Of a stretch of 64,000 nucleotides of DNA, positions 1 through 8,363 are shown piece after piece. The stretch is from Gordonia phthalatica (GTDB lineage Bacteria > Actinomycetota > Actinomycetes > Mycobacteriales > Mycobacteriaceae). Each line of letters opens with the position of its first letter. Positions within the stretch are counted from its first letter, which is position 1. The stretch is from the NCBI RefSeq assembly GCF_001305675.1, contig NZ_CP011853.1:2790001-2854000 (forward strand), written 5' to 3'. A program made the position numbers and the translations under genes. Below the pieces are notes generated by a model. That model was not told where the DNA came from. It saw only the letters and a list, made by a program, of their open reading frames with translations, and did not search any database.

Positions 1-2
1 AC

Positions 3-98
3 CGGGCGGCCGTGTGCATTCGCCGGGAGTTCACCGACGGCGCGGACCGGCTCATCGCGCATCTCGAACGGACCGACATCTGGCGCACCACTCCCTGA
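3..98 (+). CDS. C-terminal end of an unidentified protein (5' end outside window)
   Basis: An open frame enters from the left edge and stops at TGA 96-98, giving 31 residues that end LIAHLERTDIWRTTP. The codon use fits a real high-GC gene. The fragment is too short to assign a family. It lies about 60 bp upstream of the tRNA-Asn gene. Confidence 0.45.
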   Translation, partial: RAAVCIRREFTDGADRLIAHLERTDIWRTTP

Positions 99-160
99 CC
101 AGCCGTTTTGCACTCTCCGAGAATCATGGGATAGAGTCTGTTCTCGTTCGCAACACGCAA

Positions 161-233
161 TCCCCCATAGCTCAATTGGCAGAGCAGCCGACTGTTAATC
201 GGCAGGTTATTGGTTCGAGTCCAATTGGGGGAG
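161..233 (+). tRNA. tRNA-Asn (anticodon GTT)
   Basis: A full cloverleaf can be drawn. The acceptor stem TCCCCCA (161-167) pairs with TGGGGGA (226-232). The anticodon stem GCCGA/TCGGC encloses the loop CTGTTAA, with anticodon GTT at 194-196, and the T arm contains GGTTCGAGTCC. No CCA is encoded. A hairpin terminator follows directly. Confidence 0.95.
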
Positions 234-240
234 CAACTAG

Positions 241-270
241 AAACCCGCTGTTCACGCAGCGGGTTTTCTA
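241..270 (+). terminator. Intrinsic terminator of the tRNA-Asn gene
   Basis: AAACCCGCTG (241-250) pairs perfectly with CAGCGGGTTT (257-266) around a six-base loop. A T-rich run follows (TTTTCTATTT). Confidence 0.85.
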
Positions 271-387
271 TTTCTCGGGCGTCCGGTCTCCCGGCATCCT
301 CGCACAACCAACGCGTATAGCGTCCGGCCTTCACGAATCAGCCTGTTTCCGGGCCGAAACGTGGTGACTGTGCGAGATGCTGAAGTC

Positions 388-1950
388 ATGTCGATGATTC
401 AGGCAGTCGCGGGCAAGACCATCGGGGCGGTGCTGGCGGAGCGCGCAGCGACCACGCCGGACGCACCCTTCATCCACTTCGGCGACGACACCATCACGTT
501 CGCCGACATGCAGGCGCGGGCGTCCCGCGCCGCAGACGGCCTGCGTGGGGCCGGGATCGGGCACGGCGACAGGATCGCGATCGCTGCGGCCAACAGTCCC
601 GACTGGCTGGTCGCGTACTTCGCCGCCGCGCGAATCGGCGCGATTCTGGTGACCCTCAACGTGATCTACCGCGAGCACGAGTTCACCTACATGCTCGGGC
701 AGTCCGGCGCCACTCTGCTCCTCTGCGACGAATCGGCGGGCGGCTTCGACTTCCGCCCGTTCCTCGCCGACCTCGCACCGCAGATCCCGAGTGTTGAGCG
801 GACTGTCTTCTTCGGTGCCTCCGATGACGACGGCTGGGCCGCACTCACCGCGAGCGGCACCGCCTCCGACGCCCCCGGCGACCCGGCCGTCTCCCCCGAC
901 GACCCCGCCGTCATCCTCTACACGTCGGGCACCACCGGGGACCCGAAGGGCGCGACCCTCACCCACGCGAGTCTGCTGGCATCGGCGGCGATGCAGGCCG
1001 AACGCTTCGAGCAGGGCCCGGACGACGTCCTCCTCGGCGCCCTGCCGTTCAACCACGTCGGCGGTCTCACCTGCGCGGTCGGCTCCAGCCTCGTGGCGGG
1101 CGGTTCGGTGGCGCTGCTGCCCCGCTTCCACCCCGACCTGGTGGTCGACGCCGCGACCCGGGGCCTCACCATCTTCTGCGGCGTGCCGACCATGCTCCGG
1201 ATGCTGCTGGCATCGGAGGCGTTCGCCGCCTGCGACCTGTCGAGCGTCCGCCTGTGCGTCGTGGGCGGCTCCAACCTGGAACCGTCCCTCGCCGAGCAGG
1301 TCACCGAACGGTTCGGCGGGCCACGCCTGGCGAACCTCTACGGCCTGTCGGAGACGTCGGGAGCCTCGGTGATCTCGCCCGCCTCGGATTCGCTCGCCAT
1401 CGTCGCCACCACCATCGGCACCCCGCTCGACGGCGTCGAGGCCAGGATCGTCGGCGACGACGGCGCGGACCTCCCCCGCGGTGAAGCCGGAGAACTCCAA
1501 CTCCGCGGTGCGTGCGTCGCGGCGGGCTACTGGGACAAGCCTGCGGAGACCGCGGCGACCTTCAGCGACGACGGCTGGCTCGCGACCGGCGACATCGCGA
1601 CCATGACCGACGACGGCCACCTCGCGGTGGTGGCACGCAAGAAGGAGATGTACGTCCGCGGCGGCTACAACGTCTACCCGGCCGAGGTCGAGAACGTGCT
1701 CGCGAGCGACCCGGCGGTGGCGATGTGCGCGGTGATCGGCGTCCCGCACGCCACCTACGGCGAGACCGGTTACGCCTTCGTCGTGCCCACGCCCGGAACC
1801 ACGGTCGACGTCGACCGCCTGATGGCATCGTGCCGGACGTCGCTCGCCGAGTACAAGGTGCCCGACGCCGTCGAGGTGGTCGCGTCGTTGCCGATGACGC
1901 CGGCGGGCAAGATCCGGAAAGTGTTGCTGGAACCAACGAATCGGGGCTGA
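388..1950 (+). CDS. Class I acyl-CoA synthetase / acyl-AMP ligase (ANL superfamily)
   Basis: 520 residues from ATG 388; a GTG at 361 is in frame but adds only a charged tail. The protein has the full ANL signature: the P-loop-like motif YTSGTTGDPKG near residue 178, YGLSET in the middle, GWLATGDIA near 396, the hinge segment RKKEMYVRGGYNVYPAEVE, and the C-terminal PAGKIRK with the catalytic lysine. Such enzymes activate a carboxylic acid with ATP to the acyl-AMP and then to the CoA thioester in the cytosol. The substrate cannot be read from sequence. Fatty acids, cyclohexanecarboxylate-type or aromatic acids are all possible, and a second ANL enzyme and a thiolase lie nearby. The stop codon sits inside the stem of a long hairpin. 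Confidence 0.88.
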   Translation: MSMIQAVAGKTIGAVLAERAATTPDAPFIHFGDDTITFADMQARASRAADGLRGAGIGHGDRIAIAAANSPDWLVAYFAAARIGAILVTLNVIYREHEFTYMLGQSGATLLLCDESAGGFDFRPFLADLAPQIPSVERTVFFGASDDDGWAALTASGTASDAPGDPAVSPDDPAVILYTSGTTGDPKGATLTHASLLASAAMQAERFEQGPDDVLLGALPFNHVGGLTCAVGSSLVAGGSVALLPRFHPDLVVDAATRGLTIFCGVPTMLRMLLASEAFAACDLSSVRLCVVGGSNLEPSLAEQVTERFGGPRLANLYGLSETSGASVISPASDSLAIVATTIGTPLDGVEARIVGDDGADLPRGEAGELQLRGACVAAGYWDKPAETAATFSDDGWLATGDIATMTDDGHLAVVARKKEMYVRGGYNVYPAEVENVLASDPAVAMCAVIGVPHATYGETGYAFVVPTPGTTVDVDRLMASCRTSLAEYKVPDAVEVVASLPMTPAGKIRKVLLEPTNRG

Positions 1951-1982
1951 GTCGACGAGTTCGTCGACTCAGCCCCGATTCG
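1937..1982. terminator. 22-bp perfect hairpin between convergent genes
   Basis: The arms at 1937-1958 and 1961-1982 are perfect complements separated by two bases. The stem includes the last codons and stop of the upstream synthetase and ends shortly before the stop of the convergent HdeD-like gene. There is no clear T run. It probably works as a bidirectional terminator. Confidence 0.7.
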
Positions 1983-1995
1983 GGTTCCGACGCGG

Positions 1996-2598
1996 TCAGG
2001 CGCCCGCGGACACGCCCAGAGACTTGGTCTTGGACCGCAGCGCGAACGCATTGCCGACCTCGACGAAGCCCACGACCACCAGCATGACGCCGGTGACGAC
2101 CGTCAGCGTCGCGATGGACGAGATCGGCCAGATGATCAGCATGCCGCCGGCGACGACGGTGATGATGCCCGTGAAGATTCCCCATCCGCGACCCGGCAGC
2201 CCGCTCGCCACGTCCGAGAACACCGACAGCTCGGCGACACCGCGGAAGATCCAGCCGATGCCGACCCAGATGGCCAGCAGGATGACGGCGCTCTCGATGT
2301 TCCGGAAGCACACGAACGCCAGCAGGATCGAGATCGCGCCCGACACGAACGTCAGCACCCGCCACCAGCCGTGCGCGTTCTGCACACCGAAGGTCGAGGC
2401 GATCTGGAAGATGCCGGAGATCAGCAGGTAGACGCCGAACAGAATCGCGATCGTGAAGAGAGCTGCTCCCGGCATCAGCAGCGTGATGACGCCCAGGATC
2501 ACCGATGCGATACCGATGCCGAGCAGGCTCTGCCAGGTCCGGTTCGCGATCTCGCGCACCGCTTCCGGTGCGCCACCGAGCGGGCTGTTGAATGTCAT
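1996..2598 (-). CDS. HdeD/DUF308 family membrane protein
   Basis: 200 residues, with six predicted membrane segments arranged as three hairpins (for example SLLGIGIASVILGVITLLMP, FTIAILFGVYLLISGIFQIA and VTGVMLVVVGFVEVG). This is the layout of DUF308/HdeD, a family linked to acid resistance in E. coli but of unknown role in actinobacteria. I chose the ATG at 2598 (MTFNSPL) because AGAAAGG (2610-2616) lies about 11 bases upstream; an ATG at 2619 lies outside that site. The gene is convergent with the acyl-CoA synthetase and separated from it by the long hairpin. Confidence 0.8.
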   Translation of the reverse strand: MTFNSPLGGAPEAVREIANRTWQSLLGIGIASVILGVITLLMPGAALFTIAILFGVYLLISGIFQIASTFGVQNAHGWWRVLTFVSGAISILLAFVCFRNIESAVILLAIWVGIGWIFRGVAELSVFSDVASGLPGRGWGIFTGIITVVAGGMLIIWPISSIATLTVVTGVMLVVVGFVEVGNAFALRSKTKSLGVSAGA

Positions 2599-2616
2599 GT
2601 CGTCGTCGACCTTTCT

Positions 2617-2975
2617 CATGGGATGAAACGATCAGCCCGAAGCCCCGAGAGCCCTCGAAGCGGACCAATCGATCGCGTACGAGAAGCCTAGCCCGCACGC
2701 GGCGCACTGACCGTGCGACGCCACCGGAATGCCGTGAGGTGTCGACGATTCGACGCGGCCGCGCGAAATCCGATCGAACTCCAGCGCACCTGTGCGCTAC
2801 GGTGGAGTCATCATGACCTCACGAATGCAGGAGACTCCGGGCGCTCACCGCGCCACCGGCAGATGACCTCGCCCCGCAGCCGATCCCACGGATCGGCTGC
2901 TCGTCGTCGCTCACGGCCACTCGGCCGATCCTCATTCCGCGCACCTCCGGGGCGCTCACTCGTTAGGTCATTCTC
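2617..2975. promoter_or_regulatory. Intergenic region with a mini-ORF and a hairpin upstream of the FBP-domain gene
   Basis: About 360 bp without a recognised gene. It contains the palindrome GCGCACCTGTGCGC (2784-2797), a TACGGT (-10-like, 2798-2803), a 17-codon reading frame from ATG 2813 to TGA 2866, and a perfect 11-bp hairpin with a three-base loop (2876-2886/2890-2900). The order promoter, short ORF, stem and gene could be a leader or attenuator for the gene at 2976. Nothing else stands out. Confidence 0.35.
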
Positions 2976-3470
2976 ATGAACAAGTACAGCCAGAAGCAGA
3001 TTCTCGACGCCTTCCGCGGCGCCACGCGCAGCGAAGTCAAGAAGGTCACCTTCCCCCTCGACTTCGACGACGTCGACTTCGATCGCCGCGAGTTCTACGG
3101 CTGGCGCGATCGCAAGATGCCGCGTCGCGCGTACATCGTCGTCGAGCACGACGACGAGCTCGTCGCCCTCATCCTGAACCGCGCGGAGGCCAAGCCGTCC
3201 CGCCGCGCGATGTGCGCATGGTGCCGGGATGTGGATCTGAGCGAGGAGGCGGTGCTCTACACGGTGCGACGCGGCGGATCCAACGGTCGACGCGGCGACA
3301 CCCTGGGGACGCTGGTCTGCTCGGGCTTCAGCTGCTCCAAGCACGCCCGCAAACTGCCGCCCGCCTTCCACAAGGGCACCGATCTGAAGGCAATCCGTGA
3401 GGAGCAGGTGGCCGGGTTGCGTCAGCGCGTGCACTCCTTCGTCGCCGAGGTCCTCTCGACCGAGGACTGA
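2976..3470 (+). CDS. FBP-domain protein with treble-clef zinc finger
   Basis: 164 residues. The second half carries a cysteine pattern, CAWC near residue 80 and VCSGFSCSKHAR near 115, matching the FBP (EF-G-binding/fibronectin-binding-like) C-terminal treble-clef domain. The N-terminal part (QILDAFRGATRSEVKKVTFP) is also typical of actinobacterial members. Proteins of this family have been tied to ribosome or elongation-factor G binding and fusidic-acid resistance; whether this one does so is unknown. The ribosome-binding site is weak. It converges with the feruloyl-CoA-synthetase-like gene, 35 bp away. Confidence 0.8.
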   Translation: MNKYSQKQILDAFRGATRSEVKKVTFPLDFDDVDFDRREFYGWRDRKMPRRAYIVVEHDDELVALILNRAEAKPSRRAMCAWCRDVDLSEEAVLYTVRRGGSNGRRGDTLGTLVCSGFSCSKHARKLPPAFHKGTDLKAIREEQVAGLRQRVHSFVAEVLSTED

Positions 3471-3505
3471 GGCGAGTCTCCTCTCGACCGACAACTCAAA
3501 AAGCG

Positions 3506-5275
3506 TTACACCGTCGGGCAGCAGATCACCCGCGGCCCGGGATCTGCGGCGCCGAGCTCGGCGACGAGCTCGGACCGCAGTGCTCGGACGCGAGCCTGGT
3601 TGATGTACCCCTTGTCGGTGAGCTCGCCGGAGTCGAGCACCGCGGGCTCGGTGAGGATCAACAGCCGTTCGACCCGCTGCGACGATCCCGCTCCCCGAGC
3701 GAGTTCGACCAGCGCCTTCTCCAGGTCGACGCGCAGACCGTCATCGGGCACGCCGTCGTGCTGCCGTGCCGCGTGGTCGGGGTGCAGCCAGATGAGCGCG
3801 GTCACCGCGTCGGTGTCGTGGCCGCAGATCACGGCGTCGTTCACCAGCCCGGCGCACGCGGACAGCAGCTTCGGACGCAGGGTGCCGACGCTGACGAAGG
3901 TTCCGGTCGACAGCTTGAAGTCCTCAGCGATGCGGCCGTCGAACCGCAGTCCGCGCTGCGGATCGGCGTCGTCGACCAGGCGGCAGGCGTCGCCGGTGCA
4001 GAGGAAGCCCTCGTCGTCGAGCACCTGGTCGAGCAGATCCGGTCGGCCGTAGAAGCCCGGGGTGATGTTGGGGCCGCGGACCCGCAGTTCCATCTTCTCC
4101 CCGACCGGTGCCAGCTTTATGTCGACGCCGGGCAGCGGCACGCCGATGCTGGTGGCGGTCGACGTCGGGAAGTGCGTCGTGGTGCACGCCGGCGCGGTCT
4201 CGGTCATCCCCCACGACGTCGTCATCTGCGCACGACCGCCCTGCGCGTCGGCCAGGCCGACGAGTGCGTCCCAGAGCCCCTGCGGCAGCGCGGCCGCCGC
4301 ATAGAACGCGAGCCGGAGGTGTGCGAAGAACTCCTTCGCCGCCTGCGGGTCGCGCTCCAGCACCGGAACCAGCGCCGCGTATCCGGCCGGGACGTTGAAG
4401 TAGACCGTCGGCGACACGTCGTGCAGGTTGGCGACCGTGCGGCCGATCAGGGCGGGCGCGGGACGCCCGTCGTCGATCCACAGGGTGCCGCCGTTGGTCA
4501 GCACCATGTTCATGTTGTGGTTGCCGCCGAAGGTGTGGCTCCACGGCAGCCAGTCGAGGAGGACCGGCGGCTCGTCGGCGAGGAACGGCCACACCTGCCG
4601 CATCTGCTGCTGGTTGACGGCCATCATCCGGTGCGTGTTGAGCACGCCCTTCGGATTGCCGGTGGATCCCGAGGTGAACATGATCTTGGCGACGTCGTCC
4701 ATCGCGGGGCGCGACGGGAGCGGCCCGCCGTCGACGCTGAGTTCGTCGATCGTCACAGCGCCGGGGAAGCTGGTCGGTTCCGCGGTGAGTACGACGCGAC
4801 CGGCTGCGACGGCGTCGAGCGCCGCTCGGTAGGCCGCAGACTCGGCGAAGATCACGGCGGGCTGTGCGGTCGAGACCAGCGCCGCGAGCTTCGCGTGGTC
4901 GGCGCTCTGCATCGAGTAGGCGACGCTCGCCGGCACCACCGGAGACCCGGCCGCGTACGCCGCGAGGGTCACGATCAGGTGCGCGATGCTGTTGTGCGAC
5001 AGCACCATGATCGGCTTCCCCGCGTGCCCTGCGCGCGCCAGTCCGCGGGCCAGCGACTCGGCGCGGACGAAGGCGTCGCCCCAGGTCAGGCTGCGCCAAC
5101 CGTCGCCCTCCCGCTCCGCGACGAGCAGTCGGTCGGGGTGCCGCTGCGCGCCGGCGCAGAAGGCGTCGTACACCGTTCCGGAGGGCTCGACCAGACGATC
5201 GGACGACCGGACCAGGACGGATCCGTCGGGGTGAACGACCTCGCTGATATGCGGCGCGGCGAATGTGGCAGTCAT
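3506..5275 (-). CDS. Feruloyl-CoA synthetase-like aryl-CoA ligase
   Basis: 589 residues. It carries ANL motifs (IMFTSGSTGNPKGVLNTH near residues 195-212, TSWGMTETAPACTTTH, GFLCTGDACRLVDD, FDGRIAEDFKLSTGTFVSVG). The C-terminal pattern FKLSTGTFVSVG and the length are typical of feruloyl-CoA synthetases (Fcs/CouL type), which make CoA esters of hydroxycinnamates. The start ATG 5275 has GAGGAG five bases upstream. It is transcribed away from a thiolase gene across a 95-bp AT-rich promoter region that shares a motif with the boxB promoter. The exact aryl acid is not provable from sequence. Confidence 0.82.
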   Translation of the reverse strand: MTATFAAPHISEVVHPDGSVLVRSSDRLVEPSGTVYDAFCAGAQRHPDRLLVAEREGDGWRSLTWGDAFVRAESLARGLARAGHAGKPIMVLSHNSIAHLIVTLAAYAAGSPVVPASVAYSMQSADHAKLAALVSTAQPAVIFAESAAYRAALDAVAAGRVVLTAEPTSFPGAVTIDELSVDGGPLPSRPAMDDVAKIMFTSGSTGNPKGVLNTHRMMAVNQQQMRQVWPFLADEPPVLLDWLPWSHTFGGNHNMNMVLTNGGTLWIDDGRPAPALIGRTVANLHDVSPTVYFNVPAGYAALVPVLERDPQAAKEFFAHLRLAFYAAAALPQGLWDALVGLADAQGGRAQMTTSWGMTETAPACTTTHFPTSTATSIGVPLPGVDIKLAPVGEKMELRVRGPNITPGFYGRPDLLDQVLDDEGFLCTGDACRLVDDADPQRGLRFDGRIAEDFKLSTGTFVSVGTLRPKLLSACAGLVNDAVICGHDTDAVTALIWLHPDHAARQHDGVPDDGLRVDLEKALVELARGAGSSQRVERLLILTEPAVLDSGELTDKGYINQARVRALRSELVAELGAADPGPRVICCPTV

Positions 5276-5370
5276 GGAAGCTCCTCGTCGACTGTGGTGC
5301 GTGACACATCATTAGTTCTACACTAGAATTGCGTTACTACATACCCCTGTAGAATATCTAGGAGCCTTCG
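5276..5370. promoter_or_regulatory. Divergent promoter with TTCTACA/TGTAGAA sites
   Basis: TTCTACA at 5316-5322 and its complement TGTAGAA at 5348-5354 lie 25 bp apart. A nested palindrome TTCTA-CAC-TAGAA (5316-5328) and CTACA-N6-TGTAG (5337-5352) are also present. The TAGAAT within the right site (5350-5355) and TAGAAC on the minus strand of the left site can each serve as a -10 element for the two divergent genes. The same heptamers recur upstream of boxB. Confidence 0.6.
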
Positions 5371-6531
5371 ATGCCAGCTGCCATCCCTGCCGGATACGCA
5401 TGGACATCCCCGTTCGCCAAGTGGGGCGGCACCCTCGCGGCGGTCTCGAGCCTCGACACCGCGGCCGCCGTCACCCGCGCAGCCTTGGATCGGCGCGGGT
5501 ACGCCGTCGACCAGGTCGACCACCTCGTCCTGGGCTGGACCATCCCGCAGTCGGAGATCTTCTACGGCCCGTCGTCACTCGCGTCGGCGATCGGCGCGCC
5601 CACCGTCGGCGGCCTCGCGGTGTCTCAGGCATGCGCCACGTCGGTCGCCGCCCTCGAGTCCGCGGCTGCGTCGGCCCTCGGCGGCCGACGCGACGTCCTC
5701 GCCGTGTTGACCGACCGCACCAGCAACGCGCCGACGATGGTGTACCCGCAACCGAACGCGAGCGGCGGCGCACCCCAGACCGAGCACTGGCTGCTGCACG
5801 CCTTCGAGGCCGACCCGTGCACCGGAGAATCGATGCTCGCCACCGCCGAACACGTCGCCGAGGAAGCCGGAATCGACCGCGCCGAACTCGACGACCTCAC
5901 CGCGCTGCGCAACGCGCAGTACGCCGCCCGACCGTCAACCGATCACGTGGTGGCCGTCGAGATCCCGGGACGCCGCGGAACCCTGACACTGGCCGACGAC
6001 GAAGGCGTCCGGCTCTCGTCGACCGACGAACTGGCTGCACTGCGCCCGGCCGCACCGAACGGACGCCACACCTTCGGCTCGCAGACCCATCCGGCCGACG
6101 GCGCGGCGGGAGCACTCGTCACCGCGCCGGATCGGGCACGCGAACTCTCGGTGGACGGGTCCATCGCCGAACTCCTCGGGTTCGGCTCCGCCCGCGTCGC
6201 CTCGGGCCGGATGCCGACCGCACCCGTACCGGCCGCCCGCGCCGCGTTGGACGCCGCAGGACTGACGATCGACGACGTCGACCTGGTCGGCACGCACAAT
6301 CCGTTCGCGGTCAACGACGTCTACTTCACCCGACAGACCGGGTTCGACACCGCCGCCATGAACGTCTTCGGGTGCAGCCTGGTGTACGGCCATCCGCAGG
6401 GCCCCACCGGGATGCGCGGGATCGCCGAACTCATCGAGGCGCTGCGCGCGCGTGGCGGCGGGGTCGGTCTGTTCACCGGCTGCGCCGCGGGAGATCAGGG
6501 CGCCGCGGTGGTGCTCCGAGTCACCGAGTGA
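5371..6531 (+). CDS. Thiolase-fold acyl-CoA C-acetyltransferase
   Basis: 386 residues, start ATG with AGGAG six bases upstream. Thiolase landmarks are present. The nucleophilic cysteine is in VSQACATSV (about C88). A His lies in GTHNPFAVND (about 308, in place of the usual GGxAFA-NE). The acid/base His is in VYGHPQGPTG (about 341), and the second cysteine is in FTGCAAGDQGA (about 371). The enzyme should cleave a 3-ketoacyl-CoA with CoA. Its divergent partner is a feruloyl-CoA-synthetase-like ligase, so a beta-ketoacyl-aryl-CoA is a reasonable substrate, but that is inference. Its stop lies one base from the stop of the convergent flavoprotein gene. Confidence 0.8.
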   Translation: MPAAIPAGYAWTSPFAKWGGTLAAVSSLDTAAAVTRAALDRRGYAVDQVDHLVLGWTIPQSEIFYGPSSLASAIGAPTVGGLAVSQACATSVAALESAAASALGGRRDVLAVLTDRTSNAPTMVYPQPNASGGAPQTEHWLLHAFEADPCTGESMLATAEHVAEEAGIDRAELDDLTALRNAQYAARPSTDHVVAVEIPGRRGTLTLADDEGVRLSSTDELAALRPAAPNGRHTFGSQTHPADGAAGALVTAPDRARELSVDGSIAELLGFGSARVASGRMPTAPVPAARAALDAAGLTIDDVDLVGTHNPFAVNDVYFTRQTGFDTAAMNVFGCSLVYGHPQGPTGMRGIAELIEALRARGGGVGLFTGCAAGDQGAAVVLRVTE

Positions 6532-6532
6532 C

Positions 6533-7657
6533 TCAGGCCGTCACCGCTTCTCGACCCTCCGTCGCCGCGACGGCGGCCCGCGCCGCACGACGACCGGCCC
6601 GCGTGGCACCGAGCGTCGACGCGCTGCGCCCGTAACCGACCAGGAACAGGCCGGGCACCTTGACGACGCTGACGTCGTCGTCCGCCATGAGCACACCGCC
6701 GGTCCGCTCGCGGACGCTCAGTCCTGCGAGGTGGCCGATGGAGGCGCGGAAGCCGGTGGCCCACAGGATCACGTCGACGTTCTCGGTGCTGCCGTCGGCG
6801 AACTCGACGCCGCCCGCCAGCAGTCGTGCGATCGGCCCGCGCGAGGTGAGGACGCCGCTGTCGATCGCGGGCGCGAGTCGCGGTGCGCGCGGCAGGCCGG
6901 TCGCGGCGACGACGCTCAGTGGACGCAACCCCGCTCGGGTGCGGGCGGCGACGCTGTTCTCCACCTCCAGTCCCCACGACGTGTCGAAGGGGACGTCGCG
7001 CCAGCGCGGCGGCGTGCGCGTCGACCAGATCGGCGTGGCGCCCGCCTCGTCGAGGAGGACGACGAACTCGACGGCGGAGATCCCGCCGCCGACCACCAGG
7101 ACGCGCTTCCCGGCGAAGTCGGACGGCTCGGGAAACTCGCGTGTGTGGAGCTGCGGACCGTCGAACCGACCCGGGTACCAGGGGACATACGGCCGATCCC
7201 AGGTCCCGGTGCCGCTGATGACGGCGCCGGCACGGTAGATCCGCACCGCTCCGTCGGGGTGTTCGGCATGGATCATGAAGCGGTCGTCGACGTCCCGCTC
7301 CACGGAGACGACGCGCCACGGCCGCGCCACGCGGAGGTCGCGCTCGACCTCGTAGCCGCCGTAGTAGCGCTTGATCACCTCGCGGGCGGGTTCGGCGGGA
7401 TCGGCACCCTCCAGTCGCGATCCGGGGAGGTCGTAGATGCCGTTGACCCAGTCGAAGGTCAGCGCATCCCACCGATGACTCCAGGCGCCGCCGGGCGTGA
7501 GGTTCGCGTCGAGGACCTCGAAGTCCTCCCCCGCGATGAGGCCCTCGTGCTGCAGGTAGTAGGCCGTCGAGAGGCCTGCCTGCCCGGCGCCGATCACGAC
7601 GACGCGCCGCTCGATCACCGCGGCTCCGCGCGCCGAGTCCCCTGTCGATCCGTTCAT
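6533..7657 (-). CDS. Flavin-dependent monooxygenase (FMO/CzcO-like NAD(P)/FAD oxidoreductase)
   Basis: 374 residues. An FAD-binding GAGQAG follows the first strand (VVVIGAGQAGLSTAYYLQ, about residue 20). A second Rossmann motif VLVVGGGISAVEFV (about 187) binds NADPH, and LWATGFRAS (about 298) is the ATG motif of FMO-type enzymes. The size fits single-component FMO/CzcO family members rather than the longer Baeyer-Villiger enzymes. The substrate is unknown. It is divergent from a TetR regulator across three evenly spaced palindromes, so the regulator probably controls it. Confidence 0.8.
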   Translation of the reverse strand: MNGSTGDSARGAAVIERRVVVIGAGQAGLSTAYYLQHEGLIAGEDFEVLDANLTPGGAWSHRWDALTFDWVNGIYDLPGSRLEGADPAEPAREVIKRYYGGYEVERDLRVARPWRVVSVERDVDDRFMIHAEHPDGAVRIYRAGAVISGTGTWDRPYVPWYPGRFDGPQLHTREFPEPSDFAGKRVLVVGGGISAVEFVVLLDEAGATPIWSTRTPPRWRDVPFDTSWGLEVENSVAARTRAGLRPLSVVAATGLPRAPRLAPAIDSGVLTSRGPIARLLAGGVEFADGSTENVDVILWATGFRASIGHLAGLSVRERTGGVLMADDDVSVVKVPGLFLVGYGRSASTLGATRAGRRAARAAVAATEGREAVTA

Positions 7658-7714
7658 GTACCGAGCAACCTCGCAGGCGTCGGCGATGTTCCATCGGAGT
7701 CTGACGGATCACAC

Positions 7715-7760
7715 TTGCGTGCACGCAACCTTGCACTCGTGCAATACTGCACTAGTGCAA
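7715..7760. promoter_or_regulatory. Three 16-bp-spaced palindromes: likely TetR operators
   Basis: TTGCGTGCACGCAA (7715-7728), TTGCACTCGTGCAA (7731-7744) and TGCACTAGTGCA (7748-7759) have centres exactly 16 bp apart. All share TGCAC/GTGCA half-sites. They lie between the divergent flavoprotein and TetR genes. The third overlaps the proposed TetR start codon. Confidence 0.75.
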
Positions 7761-8363
7761 ATCAAGGAACTGGGTCTGCGGGAACGGCAGCGTCTGGAGA
7801 CGTTGCGGACACTGCGCGCCGCGGCCGTCGAGTTGGTTCGTGACAACGGACTGACCGAGACGACGGTGGCCGAGATCGCCGATCGTGCCGGCGTCTCCCG
7901 CCGGACCTTCTTCAACTACTACGCATGCAAGGAAGACGCCGTCCTCGGCGCCGGGACCCCGAGCGTCCCCGAGGAACCCCTGGTGGAGTTCCTCGAGACG
8001 CCCCCGGGACCGGCCCGCCTCGACCGCGCCGTCGACCTGATCCTCGCCGTCGCGGCGACCATCAGGCAGGCCGGTGAGCGTCACGTGGACCACGCCGAGC
8101 TGGTCGCCAAGTATCCGCAGCTCACCGAGCGGATGCAGCAGCACGGCACCAGTGCGCAGGAGAGCCTCAGCGCGGCCATCGCCCTGCACCTCGCGGACGC
8201 ACCGGCCGCGGAGGTGGAAGGGGCTCGCGCCCTGGTCCTGCTCGCAGGCACGGTCCTGCGCTTCGCCTACCGGACCGACCCCGACGTCTTCGACAACCCC
8301 GACTCCCCGGCACTCGCCCACGCGGCCGACGTCTTCCGCCGAACCATCAAGGAACTCTCATGA
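7755..8363 (+). CDS. TetR family transcriptional regulator
   Basis: 202 residues from GTG 7755. The N-terminal helix-turn-helix TVAEIADRAGVSRRTFFNYYACKEDAV is a textbook TetR DNA-binding domain (about residues 35-62); the C-terminal half is the variable ligand domain. The frame is open upstream to 7656, but a start there would run into the divergent gene and lacks TetR similarity. GTG 7755 has no Shine-Dalgarno, so a leaderless message is likely. The last bases overlap the MFS pump gene (ATGA), so the two are co-transcribed. The palindromes over its start suggest self-repression. Confidence 0.85.
   Translation: MQIKELGLRERQRLETLRTLRAAAVELVRDNGLTETTVAEIADRAGVSRRTFFNYYACKEDAVLGAGTPSVPEEPLVEFLETPPGPARLDRAVDLILAVAATIRQAGERHVDHAELVAKYPQLTERMQQHGTSAQESLSAAIALHLADAPAAEVEGARALVLLAGTVLRFAYRTDPDVFDNPDSPALAHAADVFRRTIKELS

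Noticed and set aside
161..270. tRNA-Asn as an integration (att) site for a mobile element
   Set aside because: No integrase gene and no second copy of the tRNA 3' end were seen in the window.
7656..7754. N-terminal extension of the TetR protein
   Set aside because: It would cross the operator palindromes and overlap the divergent gene's start. TetR similarity begins after GTG 7755.
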